21,408 nt of DNA from JAKRSD01 sp964473995 (GTDB lineage Bacteria > Bacteroidota > Bacteroidia > CAIKAF01): assembly GCA_964473995.1 (NCBI GenBank), contig CAYYRB010000043.1:1-21408 (forward strand), given 5' to 3'. The position numbers and the translations under genes are program-made. Below, one piece after another: positions 1 to 6,289 of this stretch. Each line of letters starts with the position of its first letter. Position 1 is the stretch's first letter. The notes under the pieces were generated by a model. That model saw only the letters and a program-made list of their open reading frames with translations, made no database searches and had not been told where the DNA came from.

Positions 1-882
1 ACTATCCGTAGCCGGCTCATAATTGGTGGCTTCCCAGTCATCGGCTCGCATATACATGAAATTGACTTTGTAGGCGAATTTGTCCTGACCTGCCTTGTTC
101 TGGAACTTTTGCGCCCAGCGGCCTACACCCTCAAACAGGTTTCGTTCCCCGACCTTTGCCGAAAGGCTCATTCCCGTAAATTCAAAAGGACTTTTCGTTT
201 CCATGGCAATTACCCCGTTGAAGGCATTCGGCCCGTAAAACGCAGAGGAAGCCCCCTGAATCAGATCCACCTTTTTGATATCCAATTCCGAAGCACCCAA
301 AAAATTGCCGAGAGAAAAGTTCAACCCCGGAGATTGGTTATCCACTCCGTCAATCACCTGCAGCGACCGAACGGGCGAAGTACTGTTAAAACCCCGCGTA
401 TTGATGACTTTGAAACCCAAACTGGCAGAAGTGACATCCACCCCTTTTAACGAACCGAGTCCTTCGTAAAAGTTGGCCGAGGGGGTTTCCTTAATCCCGA
501 TCAGGTCCATACTTTCCACGGTAAGCGCGGCTTCCTGCTGCTTTTGGGTAATCCGGGTATCTTCAATTTCGATGCTCTTTAAAAACACATCGTCAGACTG
601 AAGGGCAAATTCTAATTTTTCGGAAACCGCAGTGACCTGAAATTCCTTTTTGGTGTATCCCAATGAGCTCACCACAAAAACCAATGGCGGCTTCTGTGCC
701 GTGGTTACGGAAAAATTTCCGTCCACATCGGTGGGAGCCCCGGTAGTAGTTCCTTTTATAATCACATTGGCCCCTATTACCGGTTGTTTGGTTTTTTCAT
801 CCACAACACGCCCGGCATACTTAACCTGGGCCATTACCGATGCTGAAAAACAAATCAGCAAAACTGATAGACTTATTCTCAT
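1..882 (-). CDS. TonB-dependent outer membrane receptor, N-terminal part (runs off window)
   Basis: The reading frame is open from an ATG at 882 to the window edge, giving 294 residues with no stop; the rest of the gene lies outside. Residues 1-19 form a signal peptide (hydrophobic SLSVLLICFSA, ending VMAQ). Residues about 20-95 look like a carboxypeptidase-regulatory-like domain (GRVVDEKTKQPVIGANVIIK, then DVDGNFSV), common at the N-terminus of Bacteroidota receptors. Residues about 110-230 match a TonB plug domain (NTRGFNS, VIDGVDNQ, a GASSAFYGPNAFNGVI stretch), and the barrel begins after that. Proteins of this family import bulky substrates across the outer membrane using TonB energy. The substrate cannot be told: there is no SusD partner in view and no SusC signature that I recognise. 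The family call is firm. Confidence 0.9.
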   Translation of the reverse strand, partial: MRISLSVLLICFSASVMAQVKYAGRVVDEKTKQPVIGANVIIKGTTTGAPTDVDGNFSVTTAQKPPLVFVVSSLGYTKKEFQVTAVSEKLEFALQSDDVFLKSIEIEDTRITQKQQEAALTVESMDLIGIKETPSANFYEGLGSLKGVDVTSASLGFKVINTRGFNSTSPVRSLQVIDGVDNQSPGLNFSLGNFLGASELDIKKVDLIQGASSAFYGPNAFNGVIAMETKSPFEFTGMSLSAKVGERNLFEGVGRWAQKFQNKAGQDKFAYKVNFMYMRADDWEATNYEPATDS

Positions 883-1011
883 ACTTCCTTACAATCTGGG
901 AAAGGTACTGTTTTTTTGCCCTCTGCCCTATTTTTCCCCAAAAATGAAAAAAAGTTTCAAACAAACGAATGAAGTTTTGTGAAGCGAGTAAATAATCCGA
1001 GTTCTAAAAAA

Positions 1012-1602
1012 TTATATAGGCGTATCTACGTCGAAACCCAACATTTGCTGAAGCCGGCCAAGTAATGGATTTTGCTCGGCCATTTTATCAAATCGTTCCT
1101 TATTGGTGAGGTACTTAACACCGGCCTGCTCCGGAGGAAGTTCAAGGGTAACCAACAAATCAAGATTTTTTTCCCCGCTGCGGGCACGCAACAATTCCAA
1201 CATATCCTGTCTTTCCTGCAAAAGAAGAGATTCCTGTATTTTGTTGGTTACGGTAATTTTTATCAGATTGTCCTCCACTTGGTATGGACAACCGTTCCAA
1301 ATGGTATGCAGATTGTGTTTTTTTTGTCCGCTTAATCCCAGCACATATTCAGACAACGCGACTGAAATCGGAATACGCTCTCTATCCTCCTGCACTTCAT
1401 GCTCTTCTTTTTCCGGCTCATCCGTTTTTTCTTCTGCAGAAATTGATGCATTTTTCAGCACTTTGGCCGGGTTAATGGATACCGTAATGGGTTTTACCAC
1501 ACCCTGTGAGACTGAAATGCGAATGGGGGAAGAACCCGTGGGAAGCGGAAGGGCGGAATCAGCGTCGGACAAGTCCGTCACTTCCGAATCGAAGTCAATG
1601 CT
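1012..1602 (-). CDS. dnaX: DnaX tau-specific C-terminal part, in the -1 frame relative to dnaX
   Basis: This frame has no good start of its own. It is open from the A10 tract at 1602-1611, and its first plausible start is only a GTG at 1581. Entered by a -1 shift after the lysine codons of dnaX, it adds 196 residues beginning SIDFDSEVTDL. A Pro/Ser/Glu-rich linker leads to a folded C-terminal domain ending near YLTNKERFDKMAEQNPLLGR, which I recognise as the usual C-terminus of Bacteroidota DnaX. In the family this tau region binds the polymerase alpha subunit and the DnaB helicase. The joined protein would be about 561 residues, a normal length for this phylum. The frame relation was checked codon by codon: dnaX and this ORF differ by exactly -1 at the A run. 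A homopolymer sequencing error would give the same picture. Confidence 0.8.
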   Translation of the reverse strand, partial: SIDFDSEVTDLSDADSALPLPTGSSPIRISVSQGVVKPITVSINPAKVLKNASISAEEKTDEPEKEEHEVQEDRERIPISVALSEYVLGLSGQKKHNLHTIWNGCPYQVEDNLIKITVTNKIQESLLLQERQDMLELLRARSGEKNLDLLVTLELPPEQAGVKYLTNKERFDKMAEQNPLLGRLQQMLGFDVDTPI

Positions 1603-2696
1603 TTTTTTTTTAGGTTGGCCAACTGAAGCAGCATCAGCTCAATGACGAGTCGGCGGTTGCTGGATGTTTTATAATCCGAGTCTGTTTTCACACTGAGGCG
1701 CAAGGCATCCATAAGCCAAGATGGCTCTGTTTTCGTGGCCTGTTCCAGGTACTTCACCTTCGCGTTTTCGCCCACCTCTAAAAGTTTGGCCGATTTCTGA
1801 TCCCGACTCACCAACAGGTTGCGAAAATGCTCGGCAAGTCCTCCATTAAAATGAGATCCTTCGAAACCTTTATCCAAAATTTGATCATAAAGGAGAAGTA
1901 GGCCCTGATAATCTTCATTAAGCGCCAAATCCGTAATCTGGAAATAGTAATCGTAATCCAAAATATTCAGATTCTCAATTACGGAGGCGTAGGTTAAATT
2001 TCCGGAGGTGAACGTAACCATGCGGTCAAAAATGGACAGCGCATCCCGAAGGGCACCGTCGGCTTTTTGGGCTATGATATGCAGGGCATCGGAATCAAAT
2101 TGAACACCTTCCACCTGGGCTATATGCGTCAGGTGTTTGGCAATATCTTCAATGGATATACGATGAAAATCATACACCTGACACCGCGACAAAATCGTAG
2201 GCAGGATCTTATGTTTTTCCGTAGTGGCCAAAATGAAAACGGCATGTGGGGGCGGCTCTTCAAGGGTTTTCAGAAACGCATTGAACGCCGCGGAAGAAAG
2301 CATGTGCACCTCATCAATAATATACACGCTGTATTTACCGATCTGCGGAGGAATGCGCACCTGCTCCACCAAAGCCCTGATGTCATCCACTCCGTTGTTG
2401 CTGGCCGCATCCAATTCATGAATGTTAAAGGAATGACTGGCGTTGAATGACTTGCACGATTCACATGTGTTGCAGGGTTCTAAATCTGCCCCTGGCTGAA
2501 GACAGTTCAACATCTTGGCCAAAATACGGGCAGAGGTAGTTTTGCCCACTCCACGCGGACCGCAAAAAAGAAAGGCATGGGCAACTTTGCCCGAACGAAT
2601 GGCGTTCTTCAATGTGCCGGTAATGTGCTCCTGCCCCACCACGCTTTCAAAAGCGGAAGGTCTGTACTTTCGGGCTGAAACAATAAAGTCGGACAC
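1578..2696 (-). CDS. dnaX: DNA polymerase III clamp loader subunit gamma/tau, frame-0 product
   Basis: This AAA+ ATPase subunit of the clamp loader places the sliding clamp on DNA. From a GTG at 2696 the frame-0 protein has 372 residues. It shows the family start SDFIVSARKYRP, Walker A GPRGVGKT (46-53), four zinc-binding cysteines (65, 75, 78, 81), Walker B IIDEVH (about 127-131), sensor-1 ATTE and the SRC arginine-finger motif (170-172). It ends just after the collar domain (RLVIELMLLQLANL), where gamma-type proteins stop. A longer reading from TTG at 2714 is less likely: that TTG lies inside a TACTTTTG promoter element, and the family normally begins at MxxFIVSARKYRP. A -1 shift at the A10 tract would extend it to tau. 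Confidence 0.95.
   Translation of the reverse strand: MSDFIVSARKYRPSAFESVVGQEHITGTLKNAIRSGKVAHAFLFCGPRGVGKTTSARILAKMLNCLQPGADLEPCNTCESCKSFNASHSFNIHELDAASNNGVDDIRALVEQVRIPPQIGKYSVYIIDEVHMLSSAAFNAFLKTLEEPPPHAVFILATTEKHKILPTILSRCQVYDFHRISIEDIAKHLTHIAQVEGVQFDSDALHIIAQKADGALRDALSIFDRMVTFTSGNLTYASVIENLNILDYDYYFQITDLALNEDYQGLLLLYDQILDKGFEGSHFNGGLAEHFRNLLVSRDQKSAKLLEVGENAKVKYLEQATKTEPSWLMDALRLSVKTDSDYKTSSNRRLVIELMLLQLANLKKKALTSIRK
1602..1611 (-). other. A10 slippery tract, candidate frameshift or transcript slippage site in dnaX
   Basis: On the minus strand the dnaX coding sequence reads CTA followed by ten A and then GC. In frame 0 this is Leu-Lys-Lys-Lys-Ala and ends after six more codons at TGA (1580-1578). 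A -1 ribosomal slip, or one additional A in the transcript, moves reading into the tau frame. dnaX is the classical bacterial gene with an A-rich recoding site: ribosomal in E. coli, transcriptional slippage in Thermus. A 5-bp hairpin could form 6 nt downstream (1595-1580). Confidence 0.6.
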
Positions 2697-2711
2697 GCGT
2701 TTATTTTGAAA

Positions 2712-2719
2712 CAAAAGTA
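2712..2719 (-). promoter_or_regulatory. Bacteroidota-type -7 element (TACTTTTG) of dnaX
   Basis: TACTTTTG matches the TAnnTTTG consensus and ends 15 nt before the GTG proposed as the dnaX start. I see no convincing -33 TTG at the usual spacing. The element overlaps the upstream TTG codon, which argues against that codon as start. Confidence 0.55.
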
Positions 2720-2798
2720 AATGACGGAAGGGGTTTTCCGGCTACTTGTTGAAAAAAATTAGAAAAAGGGATCGGGTACAACCAAAAAAAGCGAGCGT

Positions 2799-3296
2799 AT
2801 GAAGCGTCTGATATATTTTTCCCTGTTAATTTCATTGGCCGGATGCAGCCAAAGCCAAAACAATTCATCAAAAAATACGACCATGAGTGAACAACTGCCT
2901 GAAGAGAAAATGCCCAAAACAGAAAGCGAATGGAAGGAAATACTTACTCCTGAGCAATATGGCATACTTCGTATGAAGGGAACGGAAAGGCCGGGCACGG
3001 GCCAATTCCTCTACCATAAAGAAAAGGGAATATACACCTGCGGCGGATGTGGCTTCGAACTATTCAGCTCGGATATGAAATTTGACAGCCATTGCGGTTG
3101 GCCGAGTTTTGATAGGGAATTGGAAGGAGGAAAAATAAAACAGATTTCCGATTTCTCGCACGGCATGATCCGCACCGAAATCGTGTGCGCACGCTGCGGC
3201 GGTCACCTGGGCCATATATTTGATGATGGGCCTACCGAAACCGGCATGCGGTATTGCGTAAACTCACTGTCACTCGGATTCAAGAAAACGGAATAA
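2799..3296 (+). CDS. msrB: Peptide-methionine (R)-S-oxide reductase MsrB, predicted lipoprotein
   Basis: The enzyme reduces the R form of methionine sulfoxide in oxidised proteins. The 165-residue product starts with a lipoprotein signal (MKRLIYFSLL, lipobox LAGC with Cys16), so it should be exported and membrane anchored, acting in the periplasm or at the outer membrane. The linker (about 17-40) is polar. The MsrB domain covers about 42-164: zinc pairs CGGC (81-84) and CARC (130-133), the HCGWPSF motif (98-104), GHLGHIFDDG (136-144) and the catalytic Cys153 in RYCVNSLSL. All key residues are present. The gene is divergent from dnaX, with about 100 bp between the starts, and a small hairpin with a T run follows it. 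Confidence 0.95.
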   Translation: MKRLIYFSLLISLAGCSQSQNNSSKNTTMSEQLPEEKMPKTESEWKEILTPEQYGILRMKGTERPGTGQFLYHKEKGIYTCGGCGFELFSSDMKFDSHCGWPSFDRELEGGKIKQISDFSHGMIRTEIVCARCGGHLGHIFDDGPTETGMRYCVNSLSLGFKKTE

Positions 3297-3318
3297 CCGT
3301 TCTTCGACTAAAAAATAG

Positions 3319-3337
3319 TTCGATTTATCGAATTTTT
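3319..3337 (+). terminator. Weak intrinsic terminator after msrB
   Basis: TTCGA-TTTA-TCGAA makes a 5-bp stem followed by TTTTT, with an A run on the other side, so it could act in both directions. The stem is short and A/T rich, so this is tentative. Confidence 0.4.
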
Positions 3338-3362
3338 CGACTCGTGAGTGCCCAAAGGCCCT

Positions 3363-3370
3363 TACCTTTG
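3363..3370 (+). promoter_or_regulatory. -7 element (TACCTTTG) close to the permease start
   Basis: TACCTTTG is an exact TAnnTTTG match. Only 7 nt separate it from the GTG start at 3378, so the transcript would have almost no leader. No clear -33 TTTG is seen at the usual distance. Confidence 0.55.
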
Positions 3371-3377
3371 AAGAGTC

Positions 3378-4616
3378 GTGAAAAAACTTTTAGAACATGT
3401 AGATATTGCCATCCGCTCCATCCGCGGGCAATTGCTGCGCACCATTCTCACCATTCTCATCATCGCTTTCGGTATCATGGCGCTGGTGGGAATGCTCACG
3501 GCCATCAGTGTGCTCGAGCAAAATATTCATACCTCTTTTCAGTTTTTGGGTTCAAATACGTTCATTATCCAAAACAAACAAAACATGGGGGGAAGGCCCC
3601 GTAGGCATGCCAGAAGAGAAACTCCGAACCGCGTGATCAGTTTCGAAGAAGCAAAAGCATTTAAAGACCGCTACACCTTCCCTTCCCAGATTTCTATTTC
3701 CGGTTTTGCCACCGCCACGGGAATCATACAATACGGCAAAGAAAAGACCCAACCGAATATACCGATTTCGGGAGGTGACGAAAATTATCTGGCTACCGGC
3801 GGATTTGAAATTGAAAAAGGCCGCAATTTTTCAAATGATGAACTTCAGTCGGGCGCCGACGTGGTCATTATCGGAGAAGACATTGAAAATGCCTTATTCA
3901 AGGGATCAAATCCGGTAGATAAATTCATCAGCTTGGGCACTCGGCGGTATCTGGTGGTAGGGGTTTTAAAAAAATCAGGGTCTGGAATAAATACCGGCCG
4001 CGACCGTTCGGCCATTATTCCCATATCGAACCTGAGGGCGCATTACGCAGGTCCGGGAACATCCTACACCATCAACGTGCTTCTACCCAAAGCCACGCTG
4101 ATGGATCCGGGCATTTTGGAGGCAGAAGGATTGTTTAGGGCCATACGCAGAGTGCCTGTAAATTCGGAGCCTAATTTTGAATTTGAGCGAAGCGACAGCC
4201 TGATCAATTCCATCCTGAACATGACGGACAGCCTTGCCATAGGAGCCATCGTCATCGGATTGATTACCCTGCTGGGTGCAGTCACCGGATTGGTAAATAT
4301 CATGCTGGTTTCCGTAAATGAACGTACGGTGGAAATTGGAGTACGAAAAGCTCTTGGAGCAAAACGAGGCAGCATCCTGGCGCAATTTCTGGCAGAGGCC
4401 ATTCTCATCTGTCAGATCGGAGGAGCACTGGGCATTATTCTCGGCATTCTCAACGGAAATTCACTTACGTTCTTTATGGGTGGCACGTTCGTCATTCCCT
4501 GGTTGTGGATCATCATTGCCGTAGTATTATGTTTTCTGGTAGGCATATTGGCCGGCGTATATCCTGCCCTAAAAGCAAGCCGACTCGATCCGGTGGAAGC
4601 CCTCCGCCACGAATAA
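3378..4616 (+). CDS. ABC transporter permease, MacB/FtsX type
   Basis: The 412-residue inner membrane protein has the MacB layout. One N-terminal transmembrane helix (about 18-45: LLRTILTILIIAFGIMALVG) is followed by a large periplasmic domain (about 50-280) and three C-terminal helices (about 285-312, 335-362, 372-400). It ends with the family signature YPALKASRLDPVEALRHE. Such permeases work with a LolD/MacB-type ATPase in lipoprotein release, peptide or drug export, or envelope signalling. No ATPase gene is adjacent here, so the partner must be encoded elsewhere. Start: GTG at 3378, giving the usual short cytoplasmic leader MKKLLEHVDIAIRSIRG. The specific substrate cannot be inferred. Confidence 0.9.
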   Translation: MKKLLEHVDIAIRSIRGQLLRTILTILIIAFGIMALVGMLTAISVLEQNIHTSFQFLGSNTFIIQNKQNMGGRPRRHARRETPNRVISFEEAKAFKDRYTFPSQISISGFATATGIIQYGKEKTQPNIPISGGDENYLATGGFEIEKGRNFSNDELQSGADVVIIGEDIENALFKGSNPVDKFISLGTRRYLVVGVLKKSGSGINTGRDRSAIIPISNLRAHYAGPGTSYTINVLLPKATLMDPGILEAEGLFRAIRRVPVNSEPNFEFERSDSLINSILNMTDSLAIGAIVIGLITLLGAVTGLVNIMLVSVNERTVEIGVRKALGAKRGSILAQFLAEAILICQIGGALGIILGILNGNSLTFFMGGTFVIPWLWIIIAVVLCFLVGILAGVYPALKASRLDPVEALRHE

Positions 4617-4627
4617 GCACTTTTTTT

Positions 4628-4635
4628 TATCTTTA
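4628..4635 (+). promoter_or_regulatory. Possible -7 element (TATCTTTA) of ssb
   Basis: TATCTTTA is one base off TAnnTTTG and lies 18 nt before the ssb ATG, in the 37-bp gap after the permease gene. The T run just before it makes the match less specific. Confidence 0.3.
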
Positions 4636-4653
4636 CCCTCTAAACCAAATAAC

Positions 4654-5091
4654 ATGATTAAACTTCAAATTATCGGTCGTATAGGAAAGGACGCTACCTT
4701 AAATCAGGTGAATGGAAAAAACGTGATTAATTTTTCCGTGGCTCACTCCGAAAGATATAAAGACGGCATGGGAAATGACCAGGAACGCACCGTATGGGCC
4801 GAATGCGCCTATTGGACGGAGCGCACCGCGGTACTTCCTTATCTCACTAAAGGAACTCAGGTTTTTGTGGAGGGCAACCCCGATGTAAGAACCTATCCTA
4901 AAGGGGATGGAAGCACGGGAGCATCACTGACCGTGCGGGTAAGGGAGGTGCAACTGTTGGGCAGCAAAGCGGACAACCCACAACCATCGGGCTCCCCGGC
5001 CCAGCCAGAGATGCCCTCAAGAGAAAGCGGGATCCCTCAGACACCTGCGCCTGATTTCAGCTCACCCCACGCGGATGACCTACCTTTCTAA
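4654..5091 (+). CDS. ssb: Single-stranded DNA-binding protein
   Basis: SSB coats single-stranded DNA in replication, repair and recombination. The 145-residue protein starts MIKLQIIGRIGKDA and carries the OB fold over residues 1-105, with the typical WAECAYWTERTAVLPYLTKG and VEGNPDVRTY segments. A Pro/Ser-rich disordered linker (about 108-138) leads to the acidic C-terminal tip DDLPF, which docks partner proteins. Length and ends are normal for the family. The gene is followed 10 nt later by a strong terminator, so it closes the plus-strand group that begins with the permease. Confidence 0.97.
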   Translation: MIKLQIIGRIGKDATLNQVNGKNVINFSVAHSERYKDGMGNDQERTVWAECAYWTERTAVLPYLTKGTQVFVEGNPDVRTYPKGDGSTGASLTVRVREVQLLGSKADNPQPSGSPAQPEMPSRESGIPQTPAPDFSSPHADDLPF

Positions 5092-5101
5092 AGCAAAGCA
5101 C

Positions 5102-5134
5102 AAAAAAAGGCTGTCATCTGACAGCCTTTTTTTT
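5102..5134 (+). terminator. Strong intrinsic terminator after ssb, bidirectional in form
   Basis: An A7 run, stem GGCTGTC (5109-5115) with loop ATCT and GACAGCC (5120-5126), then T8. The A and T runs on both sides allow it to serve the convergent minus-strand unit as well. Confidence 0.9.
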
Positions 5135-5303
5135 AATTTAAAATCATTTCATACCTGGGAAAAAGAATACCCGGCATCACATGAAACGCCGAAGAATACC
5201 CCATTACCACCAACATGCTGTATTTACCCGGCAACCGATTTTCCTTAACTGAAGCCAACGACAATACATAATCTGAAATAAAAGAAGTAGAATGTTTTAC
5301 CAT
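5133..5303 (-). CDS. Possible small gene, 56 aa, unknown function
   Basis: An ATG at 5303 opens a 56-residue frame ending at TAA 5135-5133. The protein starts MVKHSTSFISDYVLSLASVK and ends FPRYEMILN; the middle (YSMLVVMGYSSAFHVMPGIL) is hydrophobic, perhaps one short membrane segment. I do not recognise it. It lies downstream of the ECF sigma gene on the same strand, after that gene's terminator, and ends inside the T run of the ssb terminator. TACTTTA just before the ATG is a weak -7 candidate, and a 9-bp inverted repeat flanks the start. A chance ORF of this size is possible. Confidence 0.35.
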   Translation of the reverse strand: MVKHSTSFISDYVLSLASVKENRLPGKYSMLVVMGYSSAFHVMPGILFPRYEMILN

Positions 5304-5331
5304 GCGTAAAGTATATTTATGTGGTAAAACG

Positions 5332-5364
5332 AAAAAAAAAACCGGTTAGTATAACCGGCTTTTT
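5332..5364 (-). terminator. Intrinsic terminator of the ECF sigma factor gene
   Basis: Read on the minus strand: AAAAAG, then CCGGTT with loop ATACT and AACCGG, then T10. It begins about 20 nt after the sigma factor stop codon. Confidence 0.85.
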
Positions 5365-5384
5365 AAATTTTTCAATGTAAACCG

Positions 5385-5975
5385 TTATACGCGAATTTTG
5401 GCCGCAGGGGTTTCCATCATTTTGCGCATATTGATGAGTGCATAACGCATTCTTCCCAAAGCGGTATTGATGCTAACATTAGTCTGCTCGGCAATTTCGT
5501 TAAAGCTCAACTCACCGTAGTGGCGCATAAGCAACACTTCTTTCTGCTCTTTTGGCAAACGGTTAATCAACCTGCGCACGTCCTGGCTTGCCTGATCCCG
5601 AATCATACGGTCTTCTACGTTCTGGTCCGTGATTCGGATAACACGGAAAATATCAAAATCATCTTTGCCGGAATTGCCCACCTTGGGCATTTTCTTTTCT
5701 TTCCTAAAGTAATCAATCACCAGGTTATGCGAAATCCGCATCACCCAAGGGAGAAACTTGCCTTCCTCGTTGTATTTACCCGTTTTAAGCGTGTGGATTA
5801 CTTTAATAAAAACGTCCTGGAAGAGGTCTTCCGACGCAGCCCTGTCTTTTACCATCATATAGATGTAAGAAAAAACCTTGGCTTTGTGCCTTTCCATTAA
5901 AACGGCAAAACATGCCTGGTTGCCTTTGATATACTCAGATACCAACTCCTTGTCACACATCAACTTCGTGTTCAT
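5385..5975 (-). CDS. RNA polymerase sigma factor, ECF (sigma-70) family
   Basis: The 196-residue protein contains sigma region 2 (about 20-92: YIYMMVKDRAASEDLFQDVF for core binding, then LPWVMRISHNLVIDYFRKEK for -10 recognition) and region 4 (about 130-185: RLPKEQKEVLLMRHYGELSF, helix-turn-helix NEIAEQTNVSINTALGRMR). Regions 1 and 3 are absent, as in ECF factors. No anti-sigma gene is adjacent, so it may be controlled mainly by transcription or be constitutive; this is inference. It is divergent from rpoD across a 314-bp A/T-rich spacer. The start ATG at 5975 has a leader of about 80 nt from a good -7 element and a GAAA tetraloop hairpin 17 nt before it. Confidence 0.93.
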   Translation of the reverse strand: MNTKLMCDKELVSEYIKGNQACFAVLMERHKAKVFSYIYMMVKDRAASEDLFQDVFIKVIHTLKTGKYNEEGKFLPWVMRISHNLVIDYFRKEKKMPKVGNSGKDDFDIFRVIRITDQNVEDRMIRDQASQDVRRLINRLPKEQKEVLLMRHYGELSFNEIAEQTNVSINTALGRMRYALINMRKMMETPAAKIRV

Positions 5976-5992
5976 AGCGTATGTTTGTTGAT

Positions 5993-6004
5993 GGCCTTTC
6001 GGCC
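5993..6004 (-). promoter_or_regulatory. GNRA-tetraloop hairpin in the ECF sigma leader
   Basis: In the minus-strand RNA, GGCC-GAAA-GGCC forms a 4-bp all-G/C stem closed by a GNRA loop. It ends 17 nt before the ATG at 5975. It may stabilise the leader or tune translation; no known riboswitch is recognised. Confidence 0.4.
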
Positions 6005-6061
6005 GGTTATTGACAAGTAGCGGTATTCTCTATAGGCTAAATTATTTTAATGTTTACTGAA

Positions 6062-6093
6062 CAAAAGTAGAAAATCAGATTGAATATACACAA
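6062..6093 (-). promoter_or_regulatory. Promoter of the ECF sigma factor gene (TTG-n21-TACTTTTG)
   Basis: On the minus strand, TTG (6093-6091), 21 nt, then TACTTTTG (6069-6062) fits the Bacteroidota -33/-7 pattern. It predicts a leader of about 80 nt. Confidence 0.6.
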
Positions 6094-6254
6094 TTGTTTA
6101 CGTTCATTCAAAATAATTGGTTACCAAACAAGCTAATTATTTTCACAAATTATTGATAATCAAATTATTATTTTTCATTTTAAAAATCTATCGAATTGAG
6201 CCCGACCGAAATCCCAAAAAAATACATATCGATTTGAAACCCTTATACATGTCT

Positions 6255-6272
6255 GTGCGTATACGTACGCAC
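6255..6272 (+). promoter_or_regulatory. UACG-tetraloop hairpin in the rpoD leader
   Basis: GTGCGTA-TACG-TACGCAC gives a perfect 7-bp stem with a UNCG-type loop. It ends 17 nt before the rpoD ATG at 6290. It has no T run and sits in the leader, so it is not a terminator; a regulatory or stabilising role is inference. Confidence 0.45.
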
Positions 6273-6289
6273 TTACCAAAAAAACCATT

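Larger units (their letters stand above)
5976..6289. other. Divergent regulatory spacer between the two sigma factor genes
   Basis: This is a very A/T-rich stretch with no credible ORF. It holds a minus-strand promoter for the ECF gene, a GGCC-GAAA-GGCC hairpin, an inverted repeat AAAATAATT (6110-6118) / AATTATTTT (6135-6143), repeated AAATTATT motifs around 6147-6172, and a hairpin before rpoD. I find no exact TAnnTTTG element for rpoD. Confidence 0.6.

Noticed and set aside
1..882. Two plus-strand ORFs (109-450, 650-982) over the receptor gene
   Set aside because: They are antisense to a clear TonB-dependent receptor frame that is open to the window edge.
1614..1623. Palindrome GTTGGCCAAC next to the dnaX A run
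   Set aside because: As RNA it leaves no room for a loop beyond a 3-bp stem, so it is unlikely to stimulate frameshifting.
1103..1645. 180-aa plus-strand ORF opposite dnaX
   Set aside because: Low-complexity Ser/Cys-rich antisense shadow without recognisable domains; the minus-strand DnaX sequence explains the region.
3254..3604. Plus-strand ORF with a histidine-rich HHSHHSHH stretch
   Set aside because: It is a frame shadow of the msrB end and the permease TM1 repeats (ACCATTCTCACC-type), not a metal-binding protein.
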